DNA from: DATMQA01 sp035566895
GTDB lineage: Bacteria > Verrucomicrobiota > Verrucomicrobiia > Limisphaerales > UBA8199
DNA: 29,310 nucleotides
Direction of reading: 5' to 3'
NCBI GenBank assembly: GCA_035566895.1
Contig: DATMQA010000189.1
Coordinates: 1-29,310 of the forward strand
Position numbers and translations under genes: made by a program
Notes under the pieces: model-generated
What the model saw: the letters and a program-made list of their open reading frames with translations, nothing else
Told to the model about the DNA's origin: nothing
Database searches by the model: none
In this document: positions 14,371 through 22,703 of the stretch, one piece after another
Layout of the letters: every line of letters starts with the position of its first letter
Numbering within the stretch: the first letter of the stretch is position 1

Positions 14371-15713
14371 GAGAGCCGGTGGACAGCATGGCGGACGAAA
14401 GCATCCAGGAGCCAAAGCGGGACCCTGCACCTTTGCGGCCGGGCTCGGAGCCGGCGATTCGGGATGCGAGTGGTAAACCGCGCGGACCCAAAGGCGGGCC
14501 GGTGGTTCGAGTTGACCTGTTGGAGGGGGTGCGGGGGATGTTGGCGTCCTGGGTCATGCTCGGGCATTTCTCACTATTTCTGGGCGCCGCCACTTTGATC
14601 AAAACCCAAGGCTCTTCCTTGCTCGGGAAAGTTGCATTCCTCGCGACGAACGGCGATGTGCCGGTGTGCTTGTTCATGTGCATCAGCGGGTTTGTGATTT
14701 GCCATCTGATCCAGAGCCGCGCAGAACCTTATGGGGTTTACATCGCCCGGCGATTTATGCGTCTATTCCCGGCGCTGCTCTGTTGCTTTGTGCTCGGGTT
14801 GCTGGTCTCGTACTGGCAATCCAGCGTGCCGTCGCGTTTGCCGTGGGGACAGGACGATTGGCTCACCGGGCAGGCGTCGAAGGCCCTCCTCCACCGCCAG
14901 TATGCCCTCGCAAACATTTTGGCCCATCTCACCATGGTTCATGGTTTGGTGCCGCCTTCCTGGTGGCCGGACGCTTCCGGCGCTTTTCTGGGCCCAGCCT
15001 GGAGCATCAGCACGGAATGGCAGTTTTACCTGATTGCACCATTAGCGGTGGCGGCAGCGCGCAAGGTGTCCACGCTTGCCGTTCTGTGTGTCGGCATCGT
15101 TGCGTTACAATGGGCCTTTTCCAAGCTGCGCCTGGGAGCGGCGATGGAGCATTATAACGGGGCGTTCCTTGGCTTTTACATCCAGTACTTCTTCGTCGGC
15201 GGCGTGTCGTATGTTCTCTGGCGAATTCTGCGCAAGGCCGTATCCAATGCTGCCGTGTCGCAGCCGCGGTTGCAGGGGTTGGTTTTGTGCGGCGGGACCA
15301 TCGCGGTTTTCATGCTCATGCCTGCCTTGACCGGGCTGGCTTCCGGCGTGTCTTCACTGACCCCCTTTTTGACGACTTCGATCTTCGCTATCTGGATTTT
15401 TCTATTTTCGTGCCTGTGCCAAATCACGGCGGCACCACAGGCGTTAGAAGCCAAGCTGATCGAAAAGATTGGGTGTTCGCGGGCGGCTTTATTCCTCGGC
15501 AAAGCATCCTATTCGATTTACCTGGTGCATTTCCCGGTGGGAATGGCGCTGCTGCGGCTCAGCGAACCAGCCTGGGGGCTTCCCCGGCCCGCGTTCGCGG
15601 TGCTGTTCCTGGTGGCCGGGTCGCTGGTGACTTACGCGTGCGCCGGCCTTTTGTATCACTACCTGGAAGCGCCTGCAATCGACTGGGCGAAGAAGAAGTT
15701 TGGCGAACGTTGA
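14367..15713 (+). CDS. Acyltransferase 3 family membrane protein
   Basis: 448 residues from the ATG overlapping the dehydrogenase stop (ATGA). A hydrophilic N-terminal segment of about 45 residues precedes the membrane domain; an internal Met (MADESIQ, 14388) is an alternative start. The fold is recognisable by R-V-D-L-L-E-G-V-R-G with a His following in V-M-L-G-H (the expected active-site His), the I-S-G-F-V-I segment and R-R-F-M-R-L-F-P, then about ten hydrophobic helices to the end. Family members transfer acetyl or other acyl groups to surface glycans such as O-antigen or exopolysaccharide, taking the donor from the cytoplasm. In this cluster it probably O-acetylates the assembled polysaccharide or a lipid-linked intermediate. 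Confidence 0.88.
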   Translation: MREPVDSMADESIQEPKRDPAPLRPGSEPAIRDASGKPRGPKGGPVVRVDLLEGVRGMLASWVMLGHFSLFLGAATLIKTQGSSLLGKVAFLATNGDVPVCLFMCISGFVICHLIQSRAEPYGVYIARRFMRLFPALLCCFVLGLLVSYWQSSVPSRLPWGQDDWLTGQASKALLHRQYALANILAHLTMVHGLVPPSWWPDASGAFLGPAWSISTEWQFYLIAPLAVAAARKVSTLAVLCVGIVALQWAFSKLRLGAAMEHYNGAFLGFYIQYFFVGGVSYVLWRILRKAVSNAAVSQPRLQGLVLCGGTIAVFMLMPALTGLASGVSSLTPFLTTSIFAIWIFLFSCLCQITAAPQALEAKLIEKIGCSRAALFLGKASYSIYLVHFPVGMALLRLSEPAWGLPRPAFAVLFLVAGSLVTYACAGLLYHYLEAPAIDWAKKKFGER

Positions 15714-15722
15714 AGCCCCTTT

Positions 15723-16247
15723 ATGCGTCTTATAAAACTCAGCGACGAAGTGCTCACGGCCGGCGACCCGCTGGTTCAGCTTAGCCGCGTTGACATCCAG
15801 ACGCTTAAACAACAGGCGCTGCTCAACCCGCGGCGCCGCATCCGAATCTGCGCCCACCCGGACACGACCGATCGCCTGCACGAGATGCTCATCGTTCACA
15901 CGCGGGGCGCTTACGTCCGCCCGCACAAGCACCTCAACAAAAGCGAGTCGGTGCATGTCATCGAGGGCAAGGTGGACGTGGTTTTTTTCGATGACGCGGG
16001 CGCCGTGAGCGACGTGGTGCGGTTGGGCGATTACCAGTCGGACCGGAAGTTTTATTATCGAATTGGCGGGCCGCGCTACCATACGTTCCTGATTACCTCA
16101 GAGTTTCTCGTCTTTCACGAGGTCACCAACGGCCCGTTTCGGCGCGAAGACACGGTTTTCGCTCCCTGGGGCCCGGAGGAATCCAACCCGGCAGCCTGCT
16201 TGGCCTTTCAAGAACGGGTAAGGGCAGAGACGGAAGGGAAAACGTGA
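15723..16247 (+). CDS. wbuC: WbuC-family cupin metalloprotein
   Basis: 174 residues matching the WbuC cupin type found in O-antigen and capsule loci. Signature features are R-R-R-I-R-I-C-A-H near 37-45, L-H-E-M-L-I-V at 52-58 and a metal-binding cupin motif P-H-K-H-x-x-K-x-E at 67-75 (His68, His70, Glu75), with His120 as the fourth likely ligand (P-R-Y-H). F-F-D-D-A-G near 88-93 is the second conserved block. The reaction of WbuC proteins is not firmly established; a sugar isomerase or epimerase-like role is often suggested from cupins such as FdtA. It starts nine bases after the acyltransferase and its stop overlaps the GTG of the following SDR. Confidence 0.85.
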   Translation: MRLIKLSDEVLTAGDPLVQLSRVDIQTLKQQALLNPRRRIRICAHPDTTDRLHEMLIVHTRGAYVRPHKHLNKSESVHVIEGKVDVVFFDDAGAVSDVVRLGDYQSDRKFYYRIGGPRYHTFLITSEFLVFHEVTNGPFRREDTVFAPWGPEESNPAACLAFQERVRAETEGKT

Positions 16248-17020
16248 GCCGGCGACTTCCGCATACGCTCGTAGTCGGCGGCACCCGCGGCATCGGGCGC
16301 GCGGTCGTGCGGCATTTCGCGGCCGCAGGGCACCGCGTGTCGGTCATTGGCCGCCGCCAACCGGCTGAACGGCCGCGGGCCAACGTTTGCCATTACTCGG
16401 TCGAACTGACGGACGCCCTCCTGCGCGAAGAAACGGTAAAGGAGCTCGTTCGGCAGGATGGTCCACCGGAGAACGTCGTCTTTCTCCAGCGCTTTCGCGG
16501 CCAGGGCGATGGGTGGCAGGGCGAGTTGGAAGTGTCGCTCACCGCGACGCGGGAGATCATCGAGTCCCTGCGGAGCCACTACGAGCGGCGCCGGGGCGGG
16601 GCCATTGTCATCGTCACTTCGAATGCGAGCCATCTGGTGGCTGAGGAACAGTCGGTGGGCTACCATGCGGCCAAGGCTGCGTTGCGACAGATGGCCCGCT
16701 ATTACGCCGTCACGCTCGGACCCCTGGGCGTCCGGGTGAACTGTGTCACGCCGGGCGCAGTTTTGAAGGAGGAGTCGCGGGAGTTTTACTTGCGGAACAA
16801 GCCGCTCCAGCGGCTATTCCGGGAGGTAACCCCGTTGGGGCGGATGGGTACGGCGGAGGAGATCGCCGAAGTGATCGCTTTTCTCTGCAGCGCAAAAGCC
16901 TCCTTCGTCACCGGCCAGGACATCGCCGCCGACGGCGGCCTTTCGCTCCTGTGGCAGGAAAGTCTCGCCCGCAAAGCCGCGGGTTTCAAGCATGCTCTTG
17001 TTTCAAGACCAAAGACCTGA
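16244..17020 (+). CDS. Short-chain dehydrogenase/reductase, copy A
   Basis: 258 residues from a GTG overlapping the cupin stop. The cofactor loop G-G-T-R-G-I-G at 12-18 and the catalytic Tyr140-x-x-x-Lys144 (Y-H-A-A-K) with Ser126 are present, as is a C-terminal V-T-G-Q-D-I-x-x-D-G-G segment typical of FabG-like SDRs. The N-N-A-G motif after the fourth strand is absent. The position reads F-L-Q-R-F-R-G-Q-G-D-G-W, and the Asn of the usual catalytic tetrad appears replaced by Ser (V-S-L-T-A-T). The same departures occur in the paralogue at 22704. Next to a C-methyltransferase, a likely job is reduction of the 4-keto group of a branched NDP-sugar, as in TylC1-type steps; this is inference. Confidence 0.85.
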   Translation: MSRRLPHTLVVGGTRGIGRAVVRHFAAAGHRVSVIGRRQPAERPRANVCHYSVELTDALLREETVKELVRQDGPPENVVFLQRFRGQGDGWQGELEVSLTATREIIESLRSHYERRRGGAIVIVTSNASHLVAEEQSVGYHAAKAALRQMARYYAVTLGPLGVRVNCVTPGAVLKEESREFYLRNKPLQRLFREVTPLGRMGTAEEIAEVIAFLCSAKASFVTGQDIAADGGLSLLWQESLARKAAGFKHALVSRPKT

Positions 17021-17023
17021 CTT

Positions 17024-18265
17024 ATGAGCAATCTCAGTTATCGACGGAGCGATTGCCGCCTTTGCCATGGCACGGAGCTGGATTTGGTGCTGAAACTCAC
17101 CCCCACACCGCTGGCCGATGCTTATATTCCTTCGGCGCAGGCGCAGCAACCGCAGCCGGTTTTCCCGCTCGACTTATTCCTGTGCCGCCGCTGCGGCTTT
17201 GCGCAACTGCTCGACGTCGTGCAGGCGCAGGCGATTTATCTCGATTACATTTATGAGACCGTCAGCTCGCTCGGCCTGGTCGAGCACTTCGACCATTACG
17301 CTGCGGAAGTGCTGGGGCGAATCCGTCCGCCGGCCGGAGCGCTGGTCGTGGACGTAGGCAGCAATGACGGGACGTTGTTGAAGGGTTTTCAAAGACGGGG
17401 CATGAAGGTCCTGGGCATCGATCCCGCCCGGGAAATCGCCGCCCGCGCCACGGCTGCCGGCGTGGAGACCCTGCCGGAATTCTTCACGGTCGAGTTGGCG
17501 CAGCGTCTGCGGCGGGAGCGAGGACCGGCCGCGATCATCACGGCGAACAACGTGATCGCCAACATCGACGATCTCGACGGCGTCATCGCGGCCGTGCGGG
17601 AATTGCTGGCGCCGGACGGCGTGTTTGTCTTTGAGAGTTACTACCTGGGCGATCTGGTGCGCAACATGGTGTTCGACTTCATCTATCACGAGCACATTTC
17701 TTCGTTTGCCGTGAAGCCGGTGGAATTGTTCTTCCGCCGGCACGGTTTGGAGCTGGTGGACGTGCTGCGTGTGCCCACCAAAGGCGGCTCGCTCCGCTAC
17801 ACGATCCAACTCGCCGGGGGGCCGCGGAAGGCAACCCCCATCGTGGGGGAGTTACGGGAATTGGAAGCGCGGCAGGGGCTCGACACGCCGGAGCTTTTCC
17901 ACAAGTTCAACACGCGCATCGAGCAGACCAAACAAGCCACGCTGGCCCTGTTACGGCGGCTCAAGGGCGAAGGGAAAAAGATTGCCGGCTACGGCGCCTC
18001 CGCCACCACCACGACGCTGGTGTACCATTTCGAGCTGGCCGGATTGCTCGATTATCTGCTGGACGACTACCCCGCCAAACAGGGATTGCTCAGCCCCGGG
18101 CTGCACCTGCCGGTGTTGCCTTCGGAGGTGATCTACGAACGGCGTCCGGATTACATTGTGGTGCTGGCCTGGCGCTACTACGAGCCGATCAGGCGCAAAC
18201 ACCCGCAATTTGCCGCGCAGGGAGGCCGCTTTGTCGTGCCGATGCCCGAGCTGAGGCTCCTCTAA
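17024..18265 (+). CDS. C-methyltransferase of the TylC3/NovU type, copy A
   Basis: 413 residues in three parts. The N-terminal zinc-binding domain has Cys11, Cys14, Cys54 and Cys57 (C-R-L-C and C-R-R-C). The central SAM-methyltransferase domain has D-V-G-S-N-D-G at 110-116 and the active-site-type Y-H-E-H-I segment near 225. The C-terminal domain contains G-Y-G-A-S-A-T-T-T near 320. This is the architecture of enzymes that C-methylate 4-keto NDP-deoxysugars (TylC3, NovU, EvaC), giving branched sugars such as mycarose or noviose. The SDR immediately upstream (three bases apart) could reduce the product. A nearly colinear paralogue lies at 21430-22671. Confidence 0.9.
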   Translation: MSNLSYRRSDCRLCHGTELDLVLKLTPTPLADAYIPSAQAQQPQPVFPLDLFLCRRCGFAQLLDVVQAQAIYLDYIYETVSSLGLVEHFDHYAAEVLGRIRPPAGALVVDVGSNDGTLLKGFQRRGMKVLGIDPAREIAARATAAGVETLPEFFTVELAQRLRRERGPAAIITANNVIANIDDLDGVIAAVRELLAPDGVFVFESYYLGDLVRNMVFDFIYHEHISSFAVKPVELFFRRHGLELVDVLRVPTKGGSLRYTIQLAGGPRKATPIVGELRELEARQGLDTPELFHKFNTRIEQTKQATLALLRRLKGEGKKIAGYGASATTTTLVYHFELAGLLDYLLDDYPAKQGLLSPGLHLPVLPSEVIYERRPDYIVVLAWRYYEPIRRKHPQFAAQGGRFVVPMPELRLL

Positions 18266-18270
18266 GCCGA

Positions 18271-19233
18271 ATGAATTTGCCTTCGCTATCCGTCGTCCTG
18301 CCCAATTACAATCACGGCCGGTATTTGCCCACCGCGCTGCGGTCCATCCTGGGACAAACGGCTGCGCCGCTGGAGATCATCGTGATTGATGATGCCTCGA
18401 CCGACAACAGCCTGGAGATACTCAGCGGGTATGAACGGGAACATTCCAATCTGAAAGTCTATCGGAACGAGAAAAACCAGGGCGTGGTCTTTGGCCTGAA
18501 TCGCGGGCTGGCGCTGGCGCGCGGGGAGTACGTGACTTTTCCCGGGGCCGATGACGAAGTCGTGGCGGGCTTGTTCGAAAAATCCCTCGCTCTCCTGGCC
18601 CGATACCCGCAGGCCGGGCTTTGCTGCACGGTGGCGGAGTGGCGCGAAACTTTCTCAGGCCTGACGTGGCATATGGCGGCGGGTATGGCCGCCGAACCCA
18701 GTTACCTCTCGCCGGATGACCTGGTGCGGCTGGGGAAAAACGAAAAGCTATGCATTATAACCTCAAGTTGCCTCTTCAAAACGGAACCGCTGCGGTCGAT
18801 GGGCGGGTTTCCTCCCGAGCTGCGGTGGCATGCGGACTGGTTTGCCTGCTACGTGACCGGCTTTCGCCACGGAGTTTGCTTCGTGCCGGAGGTCCTGTCC
18901 CTGGCCAACCTGCTGCCCCGTTCGTTCTACCAATCCGGCCACAAAACGGGCGAGCACCGGCAGGTAATCCTGAAGCTGCTCGAGCGTCTCAATACAGAGG
19001 CTTTTGCGGACGTGGTGCCGCGATTGCGCGACAGCGGGGCCCTGTCCTTGTTCGCCATGCCCGTGCTGCGTTTGGTGGCCGGCCGGCCTGAATTCCGGCA
19101 TTTTTTAAACCCGACTCTGGTGCGACGGACCCTCCGCCGCAGCACGGAGCTGCAAGCGAAAAGGTTCTTCCCCGCCTGGCTGGCGCGCTGGTGCTTGAAC
19201 CGGTTCTATCGCCTCCCGGGGCAACGAGCATGA
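18271..19233 (+). CDS. Family 2 glycosyltransferase (GT-A), copy A
   Basis: 320 residues. GT2 hallmarks: S-V-V-L-P-N-Y-N-H at 7-15, V-I-D-D-A-S-T-D-N-S at 38-47 and the metal/nucleotide-binding G-A-D-D-E at 92-96. After the catalytic domain, E-L-R-W-H-A-D-W-F and a basic C terminus (F-F-P-A-W-L-A-R-W-C-L) follow. There are no obvious transmembrane helices, so it probably works at the inner membrane face on a lipid-linked acceptor. It begins five bases after the C-methyltransferase and overlaps the next gene by four bases (ATGA). The glycosyltransferase at 24778 shares the S-Y-L-S-P-D segment, the E-L-R-W-x-A-D-W segment and the C-terminal motif, so the two are paralogues. Confidence 0.9.
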   Translation: MNLPSLSVVLPNYNHGRYLPTALRSILGQTAAPLEIIVIDDASTDNSLEILSGYEREHSNLKVYRNEKNQGVVFGLNRGLALARGEYVTFPGADDEVVAGLFEKSLALLARYPQAGLCCTVAEWRETFSGLTWHMAAGMAAEPSYLSPDDLVRLGKNEKLCIITSSCLFKTEPLRSMGGFPPELRWHADWFACYVTGFRHGVCFVPEVLSLANLLPRSFYQSGHKTGEHRQVILKLLERLNTEAFADVVPRLRDSGALSLFAMPVLRLVAGRPEFRHFLNPTLVRRTLRRSTELQAKRFFPAWLARWCLNRFYRLPGQRA

Positions 19234-20159
19234 AACCTCTGCGAACCGGCGCAGGAGAGCAGTCGAATCCAATTCGGCGCATTGTAATTTTAGGCCATAC
19301 CGGTTTCATCGGAGGAAACTTACACAGTTTTTTCAGAACACATTCGCAAGCCGCCGTGATTGTGGGCCGAAGTTTTTCGGATGTGGATTTGACCTTCCCG
19401 GAACATGCCGAAAGGCTTAGCAACCTGTTCGACCTGAACACCGCGGTGATCGTGTGCGCGGCCATCAAGAAACAACTGGGGGACAGCTTGGAAATCTTTT
19501 CGAGCAATTTACAAATCGTGATGAACCTCTGCCGGGTGTTGGCGAAATGTCCCGTCAGACGCGTCATATTTTTCAGCTCGGCTGCCGTTTATGGTGAAGA
19601 TGTCCATAATACGAACATAACCGAAGCGACACCACCACAGCCCAGGTCCTATTATGGTCTCGCGAAGTTCGCTTCCGAGATTCTGCTGCGCAAAGCAATC
19701 GACCGGAATAAACCAACTTCTTTGCTCATCCTTCGCCCGGCGCTGGTTTATGGTCCGGGCGACCAGGGCGGCTATGGACCGACGGGTTTCATCAAAGCGG
19801 CGCTGAGGCGTGAACCGATCGTGTTATGGGGGGATGGTTCCGAAAAACGCGAGTTCATTTTTGTTGGGGACCTGACCCGAGCCGTGCATGCGTTGACGTT
19901 TGATGGCTACGATGGCATCGTCAACGTTGCCAGCGGCCAGAGCTACAGCTTCCAGGATGCGGTGAATGTCGTTCAGGACCTGGTGGCCCTCGAACAACCG
20001 CTCGGTTCCCGGCCCAGAACGAAGGGAAAAGCAGATCACGGCTTCGACAACTCCAGGTTGCGCGCACTGGTGCCGGATATGCAATTCACGAGCCTCGCGG
20101 AGGGCATTCGAGTGACTTTTGAGGCAAACCACAGCGCGGCGAACAATCCACCACCATGA
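19230..20159 (+). CDS. NAD-dependent epimerase/dehydratase (extended SDR), second
   Basis: 309 residues from the ATG overlapping the glycosyltransferase stop. An in-frame extension to 19191 exists but runs inside the previous gene. The Rossmann glycines are G-H-T-G-F-I-G at 22-28, with F-F-S-S-A-A-V-Y-G near 114-122 and the catalytic Y-G-L-A-K at 142-146. It is shorter than the epimerase at 7947 and not closely similar to it. An NDP-sugar epimerase, reductase or dehydratase role is likely. The usual acidic residue after the second strand is not obvious (V-G-R-S-F), which may point to NADP. The stop overlaps the start of the next gene. Confidence 0.87.
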   Translation: MKPLRTGAGEQSNPIRRIVILGHTGFIGGNLHSFFRTHSQAAVIVGRSFSDVDLTFPEHAERLSNLFDLNTAVIVCAAIKKQLGDSLEIFSSNLQIVMNLCRVLAKCPVRRVIFFSSAAVYGEDVHNTNITEATPPQPRSYYGLAKFASEILLRKAIDRNKPTSLLILRPALVYGPGDQGGYGPTGFIKAALRREPIVLWGDGSEKREFIFVGDLTRAVHALTFDGYDGIVNVASGQSYSFQDAVNVVQDLVALEQPLGSRPRTKGKADHGFDNSRLRALVPDMQFTSLAEGIRVTFEANHSAANNPPP

Positions 20160-21367
20160 AGGCCTGCCTCTGCTGTAACACACTGACCGTCGAATTGACG
20201 TTGGATTGCGGCACACACCCGATCTGCAACCGTTTCCTGCACGATTCCTCAGGAAGCGAGTTTCTCCACCCGATGCGTATCGGCCAGTGCCGCCAGTGTG
20301 GATTGGTCCAAACGCTGGAGCCGCCACCCGCTTCAGAACTGGTTCCAGCGGTGGATTGGATCACTTACACCGAGCCGGAGGGGCACCTGGACCACGTGGC
20401 CGAGACGCTTGCCTCATTGCCGGGACTGACGACCCAAGCGGTTTTCGCCGGGGTGAGCTTCAAAGACGACACCCTGTTAGCGCGGATGCAGCAGCGCGGT
20501 CACGCCGTCTGGCGGGTTTACATGGATGAGGATCTGGGCGTGATCCGAAGAGGTTGCGGGGCGGAGACGATCCAAGCAAAGCTGACACCGGAGCGCGCCC
20601 GCGAAATCCTCGCGCGGCGAGGCAACGCCGACGTAGTAATTGCACGCCACATTGTTGAGCATGCTTATGACCTGCGCGGATTCCTGACCGCCGTGCGTAC
20701 ATTGGCCAAGCCGGGCGGCTGGGTCGTTTTTGAAGTGCCGGATTGCACGCTCGCGTTCGACACTCAGGACATTACGACTCTGTGGGAGGAACATATCGTT
20801 TATTTCACACCCGCAACTTTCCGGCACACCGTTACCTCAGGAGGCGCCGCGCTGTGGCATTACGAACGTCATCCCTACGCGTTCGAGAACTGCCTGGTCG
20901 CGGTGACCCGGGTTCCGTCGGATGAACCACCGGAAGCCCCGGAGCCAGCGGTGCTTGCAGCGGAAGTATCGCGTGCTCGCGCCTTTGCCGGAGCGCTTCC
21001 GGCAAGACGCAAGAGCATCAGGGCTCTCTTGACAGATTTTCGCCATAAAAGAGGCAAAATTGCTCTTTTCGGCGCCGGCCATCTGGCTTGTACCTGGGTC
21101 CACCTCTTGGGTTTGCGTGATCTGATCGAGTTCGTCGCAGACGATAACCCGAACAAGCAGGGGCTTTTCATGCCGGGTTCCCGACTGCCAATCCGGAGCT
21201 CAGCGGCGCTGGCGGATGGCGACATCAGCCTGGTTTTGCTGAGCGCGAATCCAGCAGCCGAAGGGAAGATCATCGCAAAAAATCAGACTCTGGTCGAGCG
21301 CGGCGGCGTGTTCGCTTCGATCTTTCCATCCAGCAAATACTCGCTCGACCTCGTCTTGCATTCCTGA
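20156..21367 (+). CDS. Divergent C-methyltransferase-like protein with altered SAM motif
   Basis: 403 residues with the same three-part plan as the C-methyltransferases at 17024 and 21430 but only weak similarity. Cysteines at 4, 7, 45 and 48 form the N-terminal zinc site. The glycine-rich SAM loop, D-V-G-S-N-D-G in the relatives, reads A-G-V-S-F-K-D-D at 98-105. R-H-I-V-E-H-A-Y and E-E-H-I-V-Y-F are retained, and a C-terminal G-A-G-H-L-A-C-T-W segment with V-A-D-D-N-P-N-K-Q-G resembles the last domain of the family. It either binds SAM in a modified way or has become non-methylating. It overlaps the epimerase by four bases and is followed by a 62-base gap. Confidence 0.75.
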   Translation: MKACLCCNTLTVELTLDCGTHPICNRFLHDSSGSEFLHPMRIGQCRQCGLVQTLEPPPASELVPAVDWITYTEPEGHLDHVAETLASLPGLTTQAVFAGVSFKDDTLLARMQQRGHAVWRVYMDEDLGVIRRGCGAETIQAKLTPERAREILARRGNADVVIARHIVEHAYDLRGFLTAVRTLAKPGGWVVFEVPDCTLAFDTQDITTLWEEHIVYFTPATFRHTVTSGGAALWHYERHPYAFENCLVAVTRVPSDEPPEAPEPAVLAAEVSRARAFAGALPARRKSIRALLTDFRHKRGKIALFGAGHLACTWVHLLGLRDLIEFVADDNPNKQGLFMPGSRLPIRSSAALADGDISLVLLSANPAAEGKIIAKNQTLVERGGVFASIFPSSKYSLDLVLHS

Positions 21368-21429
21368 TACTCCGCGCAAGTTTCCGGTTGAATTACTATC
21401 GGATGTTTCCGAGTATGCCGGTCTGAAGA

Positions 21430-22671
21430 ATGAGCAAGAACGCTAGCCACCGTGACAATTGCCGCCTCTGTGGCGGTAGCGACCGTGAACTGGCACTTCC
21501 CCTGGAACCCACCCCCAGCGGAGAGGATTACGTTCCGTCGCCCCAAATCGACCAGCCACAGGAGCGTTTCCCAATGGACCTCGTCTTGTGCCGCGCCTGC
21601 GGCCACGCGGAATTCCCGGATGTTATTAATCCGGACCTGCTCTACCGAAATTATAAGTACCAAACGTCGATCTCGCTCGGTCTGGTTGAGCACTTTGGTC
21701 GGTATGTGAACGCAGTACTGACGACAGTGCAACCGCAGGCCGGTTCGCTGGTCATGGACGTGGGCAGCAACGATGGCTCCCTGCTTAAATTCTTCAAAGC
21801 ACGCGGGCACCGCGTTCTGGGCGTGGACCCGGCAACGGCAATTGCACGCCAGGCGACCGCGGCTGGCATCGAGACCCTGCCCACTTATTTCACCGCCCAA
21901 CAGGCCGGTGAGATCCGAGCGCAACACGGCTGCGCGGCTATCCTCACTGCCAACAACGTGTTCGCGAACATCGACAACTTGACGGATTTCGCCGCGGGCG
22001 TGCGTCAGATGCTCGCGCCGGATGGAGTCTTTGTTTTTGAGACCAGCTATTTGCTCGATGTGCTCTCGAAGATGCTGCTCGAAACCTTTTTCCACGAGCA
22101 TATCAGCTACTTTTCCGTCACACCATTACAAGCTTATTTCCGACGTCATGGAATGGAGTTGTTTGATGTCCATCGCGTGCCGACGAAGGGTGGGTCGATT
22201 CGCGGCTTCGTTCAACTCGCCGGGGGGCGGCGGCCGGTCAAACCCTCGGTCGCTGAGCAAGTTGCCTTGGAAGGGCAGGCAGGCTTGTCCCGGCTCGAAA
22301 CGTACCGGGAGTTCCACAACCGTATCAGGGCGGTCAGGGGCGCACTTCACGAGCAATTAGCTGAGTGGAAGCAGCAAGGTAAAGTGATCGCGGGCTACGG
22401 AGCTTCAGTAGGAGTCACGACATTGCTGTTCCAGTTTGAGCTCGGCAACCGGATTGATTTCCTGGTGGACGACAATCCGATCCGGCACGGCCTTTTTAGC
22501 CCAGGCCACCATCTTCCGGTACTGCCGTCTTCGGAGCTTTATTCCCGGAAGGCCGATTGCGTCGTCGTGCTGGCCTGGGGCTACGTGGAACCGATACGGA
22601 AGCGGCACCAGCGGTTCGTCGATCAGGGTGGACGCTTCCTTGTTCCGCTGCCCGAAGTGCGGGTCCTCTGA
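21430..22671 (+). CDS. C-methyltransferase of the TylC3/NovU type, copy B
   Basis: 413 residues, the same length as copy A and colinear with it without gaps over the first 120 positions: zinc cysteines 11, 14, 54 and 57 and D-V-G-S-N-D-G at 110-116 fall at identical numbers. F-H-E-H-I, R-V-P-T-K-G-G-S, G-Y-G-A-S and V-V-L-A-W are also shared. By eye well over half of the residues agree. The retained catalytic and zinc residues indicate a working enzyme, perhaps for a second branched sugar or a second position. It stands 62 bases after the previous gene and 32 before the SDR paralogue, so spacing is looser than in the first half of the locus. Confidence 0.9.
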   Translation: MSKNASHRDNCRLCGGSDRELALPLEPTPSGEDYVPSPQIDQPQERFPMDLVLCRACGHAEFPDVINPDLLYRNYKYQTSISLGLVEHFGRYVNAVLTTVQPQAGSLVMDVGSNDGSLLKFFKARGHRVLGVDPATAIARQATAAGIETLPTYFTAQQAGEIRAQHGCAAILTANNVFANIDNLTDFAAGVRQMLAPDGVFVFETSYLLDVLSKMLLETFFHEHISYFSVTPLQAYFRRHGMELFDVHRVPTKGGSIRGFVQLAGGRRPVKPSVAEQVALEGQAGLSRLETYREFHNRIRAVRGALHEQLAEWKQQGKVIAGYGASVGVTTLLFQFELGNRIDFLVDDNPIRHGLFSPGHHLPVLPSSELYSRKADCVVVLAWGYVEPIRKRHQRFVDQGGRFLVPLPEVRVL

Positions 22672-22703
22672 GGTTTTTTCCCGTCTATAGTCCTCTCTCT
22701 TTT

